Of a stretch of DNA of 64,000 nt, positions 53,154 through 63,138 are shown in pieces. The position numbers were made by a program, and so were the translations under genes. This stretch comes from Arthrinium phaeospermum. Lineage: Eukaryota; Ascomycota; Sordariomycetes; Amphisphaeriales; Apiosporaceae. Below the pieces are notes generated by a model, which did not search any database, was not told the DNA's origin, and worked only from the letters and a program-made list of their open reading frames with translations. The stretch covers positions 1,240,001-1,304,000 of the forward strand of contig QYRS01000006.1 in assembly GCA_006503535.1 (NCBI GenBank), written 5' to 3'. Within the stretch, counting starts at the first letter, position 1; each line of letters starts with the position of its first letter.

Positions 53154-53650
53154 GGCAATGCAGCAGATCGATGAAATAGTTCAGGAGCATTCTTCAGATG
53201 ACAGTTCTCCCTCTTCCGCTGCGTACGTTCCTTTTTCGGCTTTGCCCACGACTTGTTGAGCGCACCCTCAGGAAGTTTGGCTGGGTCTCCCAATGGTTTC
53301 GCTTCTTTATACCGAAGGAGTTCCTTCTCGAATCTCTTCTTCCAACACATGGGAATGATTCGTTTGTCCTGGGGCACAAGAAGACACAGGAGGCCGGTTT
53401 GTCTCAGCAGTTTTTCCAGGTGTTGAGGAATGAAGCCTGCTCCAAGGTTGGCGTCTCCGATGATGCGATATATTTCCAACTCGAAAATCATAGGAAGCTC
53501 GCTATTAATCTCAGCGAGATCTTTCCATTTGTGCATGCCAGCGTATCTTCGGATGTTGTCGAGTTTCTTCTTTGCGTTCGTGTATGGAGTTGTGACCGTG
53601 ACATGGAGTTTTTGCCCTCGTAGACATTCTTGCAAGTAAGTGCCAAGTTG
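53150..53650 (-). pseudogene. Unknown protein piece, basic and helical
   Basis: Coherent minus-strand coding from about 53640: GQKLHVTVTTPYTNAKKKLD, then YAGMHKWKDLAEINSELPMI, then GAGFIPQHLEKLLRQTG and a Lys/Arg-rich end before a stop at 53150. The frame stays open upstream to 53899, but there it is antisense to an ankyrin-like plus-strand piece, so the true start or exon boundary is probably near 53640. It may continue into 52740-53153 through a frameshift. Family not recognised. Confidence 0.4.
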
Positions 53651-53687
53651 CGCATGCTGCCGTATGCCCCCTGAGACAACCACCTGC

Positions 53688-53770
53688 CACGTCCTTGCCT
53701 CGGCCAACGGCCACCCGGGTGTCGTCAAGGGACTTCTCGCTGCTGGGGCCAATTTCGACGCACGGGTCGA
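53688..53770 (+). pseudogene. Single ankyrin-repeat fragment
   Basis: Plus strand encodes HVLASANGHPGVVKGLLAAG followed by ANFDARV, matching one ankyrin repeat (A-A-NGH--VVK-LL-AGA). Only one unit is present, with no partner repeats on either side. It is one of the few plus-strand coding pieces in the mosaic. Confidence 0.6.
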
Positions 53771-54159
53771 GGAGGGCGAGGAGTTCCGCGTTCGGTACCC
53801 AAATAGACCAAGAATGCGGTTAAGTCCTATCACTGGACTCCAGCTAGAGAGCGACTCCGACTCGCAGGCCGAAGATGCTGCCGCGTCTAATGGAAGCAAA
53901 GAAAAGGGAACAGGGAGAGTCGGAGCGGCAAACCGACTCTTTTCGTTACCGGCTTCCTTGTGAAGTACGGTTCGGCTAGCTTCCTGGTGGGCTCTCTCAG
54001 ATTGTATCGATGCGAAGAAGGAGGAGATGGCGAGGACGATGGAGGGTGGGGAGGAAGGAGAGGAGCAATCTTACACCGCACCCGAATTCCACTTCTGGTC
54101 GCGCTGGTAGGCGAAGCCGGGTTTGTAGTTGTGACCATGTTGTTCAGACAATGATGCAA

Positions 54160-55337
54160 CGATTTCTTGGCTTTTTCCTGACCAACCTTTTGGGCAACAG
54201 ACATGCCATACTGAGTCATCCGGGCCATCTCTCCACCCGAATGTCCAATAATAGCTCCGATGTCTTGTCTGCGAAGGCCTCAACAACCGCTGATAACATC
54301 TCTTGAATAGCATCAGCCACTGCTGCGTGTTGTACTGGGAGGTCATCGGCCCCTCAAACTTCATCAACTTGATGCCTGCGTGTAGCACGTTCTGCCATTC
54401 TTGGGGAAGGGGCGGTCCCGTTGGCTGAGTTAAGCCCTCCTCCCCCTCTTCCACGCCCTGCTTCTTATCGACCTGGGTAGGGGAGGAGGCATTGGCAGCC
54501 CCACCCTTCTCTTCGTCGTCCTCCACCTCTTCCTCACTTTCTTGAGGTATGGTCGCCTCTCCTCCAGCACCTCGGCAAGGTACCCTTCGCCCGCCATTCC
54601 GCCCGAGTGGAAGATGGTGGTGTTCTTCTTGGTCTCGATGACTTGCTTGCACTGTTCGACGCTGGGGGTATGGACTGGGTTGATGATGGTGCCGTTGACG
54701 GCGAAGGGCTCGTTGGGAGGTAATCGGCGCGGTTGATTCTCGTATGAATCTGGTTCAATAGTTCTGCGCCATCGTCGGTCGTCGGGTCCCAGACCCAGAG
54801 TGCCGGGTCAAACTTGTCGATGGTGAACTTCACCAAGCGAGCGGGCCAGGCGAGGAAGTTCCGCAAGGCATCCGGGCTTCCGTGTTTGAAATTTCGGATG
54901 TGTAGCTCCGTGAAGGACGCGGTTCCTTGTTGTCGGATAGCAGCGGCGTGTTGGAGACGGTCGGGGAGGGTGAAATGCTTCCGGGGGTGAGGTCATCTGT
55001 TGCCAAGCTCGTCCTCCCAAGCCGCCGCCAACTCCTTCTTCTTCTCCTTCTCCTTTTCACGCTTCGCTTTGAGCGACTCGACGATAGAGCGACCGACGGT
55101 GGTGAGTAGACAGTCCACATCGGGGACCTTAAGGGCCTGGATGAAGGATTCCTCGAGCCAGTCGAACTTAACGATAGCAACGTTCTTGAGCTTCAGGGCC
55201 GAGTTGACCAAACAGATATGTGCGGCATAGTCCGGGAAGAACTTCGCTTGGAGATCTGCAAGACAAGGTGCATGGTCAGTAGGGGGTTCTTGAGAATGCA
55301 GTGTTGAATACTTACTGGATAGCCCACTGGAATCCAT
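54160..55337 (-). pseudogene. Fungal LRR/F-box-type protein broken by a stop and frameshifts
   Basis: Starts at 55337 (MDSSGLS) with a short first exon and an intron 55256-55315 (GTAAGT...TTGCAG). Exon 2 reads LQAKFFPDYAAHICLVNSAL then VKFDWLEESFIQALKVPDVD. A TGA at 54993-54995 interrupts the frame, yet the same frame continues with FTLPDRLQHAAAIRQQGTAS then SFTELHIRNFKHGSPDALRN and FLAWPARLVKF, a pattern I associate with leucine-rich segments of ascomycete F-box proteins. Further single-base losses at 54715-54717 (one C) and 54541-54549 move the coding to other frames (NGTIINPVHTPSVEQCKQVI; then SEEEVEDDEEKGG), and again near 54320-54200. Family assignment is tentative, degeneration clear. 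Confidence 0.5.
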
Positions 55338-55678
55338 TTTCACAGAGGTATTGCAGATCGCGGTTAACTTGCTCTGAGAAGCCCTTTGGTATCTTTTCAC
55401 ATCTCTTACTTTCCTCTCAGCACGCCTTTTTTCTGACTTTCATACCAAGCGCCGCTTGTACGAAGTTAGTTCCAAGTAGCTGCAGTTTAGCCTCATGCCC
55501 AGGAGGGTTCTCATAACACTTCACAGGTGGCTTAATCTTATTCTTCGGATCGTACTTCAGAAATGTGAGATGTTCTTTATTGAACTAACTTGGGGTTTCA
55601 GTAATGATGCGAAGAAACAACCGAAACATGATTCTGCTAAGCTAGTTGCCTAAAGAAATCCGATGTATGGACGCGGAA

Positions 55679-56110
55679 CTAGGGGAAAAGAGATATGTCA
55701 GTATCATACTCGCCGTGCACCTTGGAAACAACGGGGGCTAACTTACCACCAACCCCATCAATCGGCTGTGTAATCATGGCCCATATCCTGCATGATGCGA
55801 CAGATCTCCATAATCGGGGCTTGTAGACGTGATCCATCTCCTTCATAACTTTGCGAAGGTCCTCGTACTGGGCCATAGTCGGGTCGAAATAGGCCAGCAC
55901 GCCGCACAACGCCAACAAAGTCTAAACTCTCGCCAGCTTCACCACAGTGTAAACGGGCTGTAGAGTCCAGGCGATTCCTACCAGAACTCTCATTGCCAGG
56001 CCATGCGGTACTGGGCCAGCCTTAATCGTGTCCATGTCCATGTGCATAGACTTCTTGGGACTGCCCCATTCTTCGTAGAGCTCGAATTCGCGGCCGTTGC
56101 GGTAGCCTAG
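55679..56110 (-). pseudogene. Mosaic piece: MDMDTIKAGPVP block and SANT-like copy
   Basis: From 56110 the minus strand reads EARKFLGYRNGREFELYEEW, then SMHMDMDTIKAGPVPHG and a stop at 55921. Below it, 55918-55780 reads GVLAYFDPTMAQYEDLRKVM, closely similar to the protein at 63135-63362 (KYFNPTMDQYRGITEIM). So two repeat families abut here. Function unknown. Confidence 0.5.
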
Positions 56111-56879
56111 GAACTTCCTGGCCTCATCTCCCCATTGTCAGACAATGTTGCTTGGTACCGCGTCAAGTCGGCAGACTATACATCTGTCATCGGCAATGCC
56201 AAAGAGAAATCTGTTGGGGACATCCATGTTGTGGGTGGAGGGGCAGAGATCTTCGAGCTTCTTGCCAGTGAAGATACCAATGGCGACAGGATGGACCTTG
56301 CCAAAATGCTTATTCTGATACTATCACACTCTCAACATGATCTGTGATTCGAAACGCCTGCCTCCATTACCAGAACCAGTACCAGGAGCATTGCCCATAA
56401 CGACATCGTGTGAATCGTTGTTAGAGGGAACTGACATGCCAAGCGGAGCAGAAGAAGCTGTAGTGCTTGCCTCGGACGCTTGATCTCTTTGCCTTCGCGC
56501 CGACCATCTGGGCCGAGATCCCCCTCAAGCTTCAGGTTGTCCATGCCTTGTTCAAGCGTGTCGCCATTGGGCGGGATGACGTCTTGGGAGCCAGACATGA
56601 TGAAGAACGGCAAGCAACAGAGAAATGAAAACTGCCGAGCTTTGGACCAGAAGAAAGAGCCTCAAGCTTCCTGGTAAAGGAAAAACTTGATGGCGTCAAA
56701 ACTCTTCCATGGCCAACCCCGCAGGTCCCTACCAAGTGTGACCATGAGACTTGCAAGAAGCAGTCGCTTGAGGGCAGGCGCATTGTAATTGCGGCCATTA
56801 TGGCGTATCTCGGCTTAAATCCACCTGCAGGGGTCTGGAACATTGTCAGTGCTGCACAGAAGAAAGAGAAGGTGTGTGG
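56111..56879. other. Mosaic region, no fragment recognised
   Basis: Short frames on both strands; none with domain support. Confidence 0.4.
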
Positions 56880-56913
56880 AGGATGTAAAAAGATGACCAT
56901 GTCGTGCATACCT

Positions 56914-57060
56914 TGCGTGCTATTCAGCATCAAAACTGTAGGCTGGGACTGGCTTCCCATCCTTTGCACAGTCCTCTTCCACGTTGGAGATCTCGTAGCT
57001 CATCAGGAACTGCTCGTTCGACGCTTTGAGATAGATGCAGCCTCTGAGTTCAGGCTGATG
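56914..57060 (-). pseudogene. Exon-like copy with VEEDCAKDGKPV motif
   Basis: Minus strand reads GCIYLKASNEQFLMSYEISN, then VEEDCAKDGKPVPAYSFDAE and a stop. The EEDCAK-G-PV block recurs at about 61537-61571 and 63107-63138, so it belongs to a three-member dispersed exon family. Function unknown. Confidence 0.5.
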
Positions 57061-57277
57061 AGCTGGTTGTTTGCTGCCCCAAGGTTGGGCAATGCATGGT
57101 GGTGCCAGGATAGCTCAAGTTCGCCTCGGTTAGGATCTCTAGAGCCTGCCGAGTCGGAGTCGGACGAGTCGCTCGATTCCGAGCTAGAGGTATCAAGCCA
57201 AGCAGCAGCAGGGCCGGGGGTGGACTCTTCGTCAATGATATGTTGCGGGGTCGACTCATACATATAGGCATGCGACT

Positions 57278-58045
57278 TCAGCTGGAAAAGAAGATAGATG
57301 ACATAAACGTGTCGACCCCGTTTTCGCCGGATCCTGCAACTTCCCATTGGACATTGGCCGTCCTGGCACACCATTTTGCAAAGCTCACCGGCCTTTCTCC
57401 ATGGACCTCTCTTTGAGCTTGATCCGCCAACGCGGGGTTGTTGGCCATGTTCACAGGTTGGCCACTAGCGCCCTTTTGACGCTGCTTTAGCGTCTTAACC
57501 TTCTGTGCGACCCAAGACTTAACTCGGAACAGCGATTCATGCTTGCATCCGCGGTGAAACCACTGTGCTGCCATAGTTGCCATACGTGGCTTGCTGCTCC
57601 TGTTGCTGGTACGGGTGTTGCAAAATCGAATCCTTCTCTGCCACCGCCTCCGTTAAGCCAGCCGTACCCGGACTTGGTCGTAAGGGGGACAGAGCCATGT
57701 GACTGCTGGCTTTGGGGATGGATACGTTGGCGGTAGGTTCAATGCTTTCTTCGAAGAGTACTTCATCTTCGTCGAAGAGTGATCTCTCCTCGTCGAAGAA
57801 TGCTCTCTCCTCCTCGTCTCCTCCGAGATATATGGAGAGGTCATCGTCACCGCCACTACCGTCCTGGTCGTTGGCAAAGGGGGATGCCGGCAGTGGTTGG
57901 GATCTAAGAGGGGGCAAGCTCTACCGATGTTGCTCTTGTGGATAATAGGCTCAATGCACTCACTCTTCAAATAGTGCTCTCTCTTCCTCGTCTCCCCCGA
58001 GGTGCATGGTGACTTCATCTTCTCCACCATCATCAAGATACCTGA
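57278..58045 (-). pseudogene. Acidic protein pieces with duplicated LGGDEEERA block
   Basis: At 58045-57966 the minus strand reads DDGGEDEVTMHLGGDEEERA then a GTGAGT donor. After ~50 bp, coding resumes as DDDLSIYLGGDEEERAFFDE and continues to about 57540 (KASSHMALSPLRPS), then shifts frame to KSWVAQKVKTLKQRQKGA and NMANNPALADQAQREVHGER, followed by another donor-like GTGAGC. The two LGGDEEERA exons are ancestral duplicates. No enzyme domain; family unknown. Confidence 0.45.
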
Positions 58046-58378
58046 AGCGCTTCCCCATACTGCTATGCATTGTGATGGTCGTGGTTGTGATGTCGTGTAT
58101 GCTGTGCAGATGGGTGACATTGATGCTGGACATCATGCCACCACCAACCTAACCGGCAGAACACCGGCGGAGGTAGTAGCGTTGTGTCTACCGAGCTACT
58201 GGCGCCGTCGTCCTTGCTGCATCGTAGACGCTCTGGCGAATCCTGTTCCTGAGAGCCTAGTCAGCCGCTGTCGGAACTTTTTTGTATATAAGTAAGCATG
58301 ATTAAGGATGACTTACGCAAGATTCTTTGCGAAACGGAAATTGACGCATTCAAAGATGCTTCCCTCCAGCCGGTTCAA

Positions 58379-58575
58379 CTATACCGCCCACGTGGATGAT
58401 CTTGAGCGCCTCTTCCATGATCGGATCCGCCCGGACAGGCCAATATTGACAGCCACCAGCTTGCCGTCGTTCTTGCTGGCGGCCTTGTATCCGCGACCAA
58501 GGCCCATATCAGCGTCCCAAGGGACTTTACGGCTGCGCTCAACCTTGGGCTTACAGTTGGACATGTTTGTGGTCG
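58379..58575 (-). pseudogene. SANT-like N-terminal copy fused to unrelated sequence
   Basis: MSNCKPKVERSRKVPWDADM on the minus strand matches the start of the 63.1-kb protein (SERSRKVPWEADM). After this block the sequence changes to KNDGKLVAVNIGLSGRIR, with no relation to the other copies. Function unknown. Confidence 0.45.
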
Positions 58576-58639
58576 TCGGTGTAGGTCGCCGAAAGGGGTG
58601 GGAACGTCCAACCCACCCCACATCAGTGACGGCCTTGAA

Positions 58640-59491
58640 CATGGCCCATCCCCTCCTCCCGGGCCAGGGCCTTCTCCTTGGCGGCTACGGCCTGGCGCAC
58701 TGCGGCCTCGCGTCTCTCAGCGCGGCGGCGATCGTCGGCCAGGGTCTTCCCGGCTGCCACCATGTCCAACCACACGCCCGCCGATAGTCGACCAAGCACT
58801 CTCTCCGGCCTCCTCTGCGTCGAAGATCCCCAACACTTCCTCGCGCACGACCAAGGAGCTATATGCGATGGCCATCTCGGTTCCGACCCCCCATGTCCTG
58901 GGTCATCGTGAAGGTGATGCGGCGCTTGCCACGACGGCCGTCGAACTTGTACGAAACGCTGTTGCGGTTGATGCAGGCGTGGCTGAAACAAGCCACCACC
59001 AAGAACATGCCGGCCGTATATTTTCCTTGGCCATTGCAGCTCGATGCAAGGTTTCCTCGTCCTTATTCCAGTGTGTGGCTCTCGTGCTCCAAGATGCAGC
59101 TTCCGCCAGAGAGCTGCCCGGGCCGTTGGAGCCTACACTCGCGATGCTAGCGAGAGTGCTGCCTCGCTGCCCGGCACGTCTCGGCCCCATTGCCTCCCGC
59201 CGGTTCCCAATGAGGGTCAGGTGTTCACTCAAGCTACCAACCAGCCGCCTCATCTCGTCCGTTACGTCGCCTGCCATCGCGTGGGCCTCCATGACGCTGG
59301 CCCGGGGCGCAATGTCGCCGTTGGCTCCAGATGGCGACCAAGGAAACCTCCCCATACTTGATGAGGAGTCCGTCCACAGTGACGTGGGTATTGAAGTAGA
59401 CAACACCCTCCTCATCGTCGCCATAATCGTCTCCTTCCTCTTCCTTCTGCTGGCCATCTGCTGGGACCAAAGGGTCAAAGACGTCGGGCAA
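58640..59491 (-). pseudogene. Mosaic of coding-like pieces
   Basis: Consecutive coherent pieces in different frames: GDDYGDDEEGVVYFNTHVTV, then DIAPRASVMEAHAMAGDVTD and RRLVGSLSEHLTLIGNRR, then CINRNSVSYKFDGRRGKRRI, then a coiled coil (TLADDRRRAERREAAVRQAV). Introns and indels cannot be told apart here. No known family. Confidence 0.4.
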
Positions 59492-59657
59492 AACGAATGC
59501 AGTGTTCTGTGTATGCAGCTGCCTGGTGATGGATGGTATGGTTTCCGATAGGTCGTAGCAAGAATGATCTTACTTTTCAGGACTAAGTACGTATAACCAA
59601 GGTTAGTTCTGCCTTATTCTTGTAGAAGGAGATTAAAATGTGCTTAATATAACTTAC

Positions 59658-60052
59658 CTCGAGCGGTTCCTTTCTTCTGCTTGTTCGCCTCCTCTGGCAG
59701 CGCCATAAGGTGGGTAACCGAGGCGTCGAGATCGGGAGAGAAGCTGCCGCCGCCTTGGTTAAGGGCCTCGCGGCGTTCCTCTTCGCTTCGTTCCCGCTCG
59801 GCTCTGCGCTCGGCGGCAATACGGTCCTGCTCGGCCTGCGCCTGCGCTTCGGTCTCGGCGCGCTCCTCCTCTGCTCTCATCCGAGACTCGAAGAGCTCAT
59901 TTTGAGCTCGCATGAAGGCCTCTCGGCGGCGCATGTAGCGTTGGATGTCGGCGTCGGACCCGTCCTTGCGGCCCTGTTCGACGTTACCGGTGGTAACGAC
60001 TACGACGCCGCGGAAGATGGGCCGAAGGACAGCTTCGAGGAAGACGACCGTA
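59658..60052 (-). CDS. Internal exon of an unknown protein, weakly BRCT-like start
   Basis: Bounded by a good acceptor (CTTTCCAG, ending 60053) and donor (GTAAGT at 59657), this 395-bp exon is uninterrupted. It starts TVVFLEAVLRPIFRGVVVVT with a TGNVEQG turn, which resembles the first strand of a BRCT domain only weakly, and continues as a long charged helix (RRREAFMRAQNELFESRMRA to RERSEEERREALNQGGG). The neighbouring exons cannot be fixed with confidence. Function unknown. Confidence 0.45.
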
Positions 60053-60605
60053 CTGGAAAGAAAGAAGAGGACATCAGTAATCGGAACAATAATAGAGACA
60101 GTCGAACCTTTCAGCAGTAAAGAAAAGCCCTGATGGGGACATGTTTGTCTGCCTTTGTACTTGTGACTTACCCAACCATTAACAGACAGCGCGCACTTCA
60201 AGACGTCGGAGTCGGCAACGCGCCCCCTGAACGGGTTCCAAGACGGGCTCTTGTGCGTGCAACAGCATCCCTTGGACCTGGCGAAGTCTGTCCAAGAGAG
60301 CTGTCATTACCTCCAAACAAGACTCCGCTGCCCATGCCGGGCGGCAGAGCTGAGGTGGGCGATGGCAGTACCTCGCCTAGTCGTGAAGGCGGCTCCCTCC
60401 TACGACCGGTATTCCAAATACCAGTGCCGCCCACTCGCCGCCGACCAGCCGGTTCTGGTCGCGCTTGTAGGCGCCACCCCGCGTATGAGGGCATCTGCAA
60501 GTCCATGAATTCCGGGGGACCCAACCTTTGTCTGGGCGAATGCCCATGTCTTCACGGCTCGTGAAGCCGCAGCCAAGCGTTCATAGCGACGTCGCTTTTT
60601 GATCC

Positions 60606-61229
60606 TTAGATGCCGGCTCTTCCCACCATGCCCTGCATCATGTACTCGGACTCGCCGTCGTTGACGTAGGTCTGGCTGCCATCGGAGGGCATGTGCCCGT
60701 TATGCTGTAAGCGAATGGTCTGGTCGCCATTGTTCATCGAAGCCAGGTCGGGAACGTCTGATGCTATCTTGGATGCTACTATGGCGTACTCCGAGTCATC
60801 CGATACGTAAATAGATGGCTCCCTGGTGTTCATCGACATAGGCGCATAGACCGAAGTGTGTCGTTCGAGCTCAAAAGGGTTGGTCAGGCCGCCCATACCC
60901 GACCCGGAATGGAGGGGACGTCGGGATCGGCGGTCGGATCGATCCTCCGAGATGTAGATCACGCCTCCTGGCAGGTCTCGTGGTCGCGCGGGGTTGCTCA
61001 TCATCCCGAGAGGGGGCTGCGGGAGCTGAGGGGCGATGTCACCTATGTGACCAAAGTTCTGGAACAAGTCGATTCTGGCAGAAGGCACACGACTCTGGGC
61101 CGCGTTGGCTGCCGGAGGGGGCCTTACCGGGAGCGAGTGGATCAGCTTCTGCTTCTCGGCGGGGAGCTCGGTGTAGGCGGCCGGCGCCGAGAGGATACAA
61201 TCCCCCGTCATGCTCGTCCTTCGTGGCAT
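60606..61229 (-). CDS. Unknown 207-residue protein, source of a dispersed repeat
   Basis: A clean frame from ATG 61229 (MPRRTSMTGD) to a stop at 60606. Blocks in order: SAPAAYTELPAEKQKLIHSL, a proline-rich part with RIDLFQNFGHIGDIAPQLPQ, MMSNPARPRD, then IYISEDRSDRRS and a polar tail (EPSIYVSDDSEYAIVASK). It appears to be a mostly disordered, polar protein without membrane or signal segments. A truncated copy of its centre lies at 50092-50251. An upstream exon is possible, since the frame stays open to 61334. Confidence 0.5.
   Translation of the reverse strand: MPRRTSMTGDCILSAPAAYTELPAEKQKLIHSLPVRPPPAANAAQSRVPSARIDLFQNFGHIGDIAPQLPQPPLGMMSNPARPRDLPGGVIYISEDRSDRRSRRPLHSGSGMGGLTNPFELERHTSVYAPMSMNTREPSIYVSDDSEYAIVASKIASDVPDLASMNNGDQTIRLQHNGHMPSDGSQTYVNDGESEYMMQGMVGRAGI
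60973..61140 (-). repeat. Dispersed coding repeat, full-context copy
   Basis: Partner of 50092-50251 (same orientation, about 10.9 kb apart). Longest shared blocks include GGGAGCTGAGGGGCGATGTC and GAAGGCACA. Confidence 0.8.
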
Positions 61230-61497
61230 CTTTGAGGGGCTCTCCTTTCCGGTCTTCATTGCTGGCCTATTCTTCTTTCTCCTCGACGTCGGGGCGGTGC
61301 GGGACGAAGTAAAGAGTACGACTTCTCCGTACACCAGTCTACCTAGGCGTCAGTGCCTTGACTCAAGTGACCTTGGACCGCACGGCGGAGTGTCGCCTCC
61401 CTCTGACTATAACATGTGTTAGTAGCAACAAAAGGATGTTGAATATCGGAGTTCTTACCATTGGGCTCTCGTCGCTTCTTAGTTTTCTCTCTTTCTC

Positions 61498-62500
61498 TCA
61501 TATTCTTCGGCGTTCTTCGGCGTTCTTCGAGGAACTGACTGGATTCCCTTCCTTCGCACAGTCCTCTTCCACCAGGTCTTGCATTTTTCGCGCATCGTCC
61601 GTCGCCTTTTGGCGCGCGACTGTGGAGGCTACCGCCAAAACCTCCTGACTCTCGTCACTTGCCGCGTTTCGAGCAGCACGCGAAGCGCTAACGAGCACTA
61701 TGCCCTAGGTATGCACTGGTGAGCGGGGCCCACCAGGCCAAGGCTCCTGCATCTGCATAGACGGCTAAGCCACCTGCGGTGCAGGCGGCTCCATGCGCCG
61801 AGCCTCTTGCGTGCCGGGTCCGGTCTGTTCTGAACCGAGATACTTGCCCACGGTTTCCTTGGGCCAGTTGTTGCCGCCCAGCCGACACGCCTCCTCGCGA
61901 AGGAACTCCTATGTTCTCTTCGCCTTCGAGCCTTGGCGGTATTTACCGACCTTCTCTGCGACATAGCGGAAGGTCTTCCGGAACCCGCCATACCTTGTCG
62001 GACTGAAGCTTTATAGCCATTGATCAGCTCACAATATTCGTAGCTCAAAAAGTCCCATGATAGAACTTACCAAGCTGAAGGCTGCAAGGATAACGGGCGA
62101 AGATCTCAGCCTCGGTACGCAAGCCGTGGTGAGTCTCGGGATTGGCACGGTAATGCTGGATCAAGGCATGGGCGTTGGGCACCTTCTGGGGGCAGTCCAC
62201 GCACTGAATGGTGCGTGCGCTTGCAAGCTTGCCATACTGTGGTGCTGAGCCACTAAAGTCAATATGTTGGCCATCGTGACGTTGCCCTCCTACCTCCACC
62301 GTTAGCATTGATCGACGTCGTTGTTTGGTATGAGGATATTTACCTCATAGGAGGATTTGTTTTGACGATTGTCCTTCTGTGACTGACCATATTCAGAATC
62401 GGTATACACAAAGGCAGGCCGGTTACCAATCCAGACTTTGTCGATCCATGGGAGTCTTGGTTGTTGGAACGTTGTTGGGAGTTTCAAAGATATCGGGCAT
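61498..62500 (-). pseudogene. C2H2-like zinc-finger gene with uncertain exons
   Basis: A start at 62500 (MPDIFETPNNVPTTKTPMDR) opens a short first exon. Further exons: 62071-62308 with TIQCVDCPQKVPNAHALIQH followed by YRANPETHHG, that is Cys-x2-Cys then His...His spacing like a C2H2 finger, ending at a GTAAGT donor at 62070; then a region reading FRKTFRYVAEKVGKYRQGSK and REEACRLGGNNWPKETVGKY across a frameshift near 61910; then a 3' part with the MQDLVEEDCAKEGNPVSS motif shared with two other loci. Nucleic-acid binding is inferred from the finger only. Exon joins are not secure. Confidence 0.4.
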
Positions 62501-62810
62501 GATACCTTGTTTTGAGTTTTTCTTTTTGAGGTAAAGTGCTTTTTGTGAGTCTTTTGGTTCTGCGGGGTAGCTTTGGTATGAATTGAGAAAAAAGAAGAGG
62601 AAGTGAGTGATCCGTGGCTGAGTTTAAGGTCATCCCAGGACCACAAGTCACAATTAGCGTAACAGGCATATAAAAGCCGATTGTTATTTCAACGATTCAT
62701 TTATTCATTATAGTCACTTCCAGCTCTAAGCAACACACCGTCAAAGAAGAGGATGGGGTCCTGATACTCCGATAGCCTGAACAGAATCTGTATGGCTGTG
62801 CTGTTCGCTG

Positions 62811-63138
62811 CTAATCACTATCATGCTTGCTATACTTGTGCTCCAAAGTGTTCCACAAGTTGTCGACAGGGATGATCTCGGCTCGCTGGGCACGAGCGTC
62901 CAGGCGGCCAGAAAAGTCCTTGGTGATCCTCTCGAGAGCGCACTTGGTGTAGTTCCAGTCAATGAGACGTAGCTCGAACTCGTAGTCACGCTTTCTCATC
63001 TCATGCTGGTAATCGCGGATGCAGTTCAACACCAGAGCACGGTGCTTAACCTTCAGCCTCGGACGAAGAAAGACGCCAAAGCTTCCCATAGGTCGTAGGA
63101 TGGGACTGGCTTCCCTTCTTTCGCACAGTCTTCTTTAA
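62811..63138 (-). pseudogene. Unknown helical protein with EEDCAKEGKPV family start
   Basis: Minus strand reads FKEDCAKEGKPVPSYDLWEA then LASFFVRG, and, after one missing C at 63054-63058, continues LKVKHRALVLNCIRDYQHEM, ELRLIDWNYTKCALERITKD and ends SKHDSD at 62811. This is the longest copy of the EEDCAK family in the window. The fold appears alpha-helical; no known domain. Confidence 0.5.
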
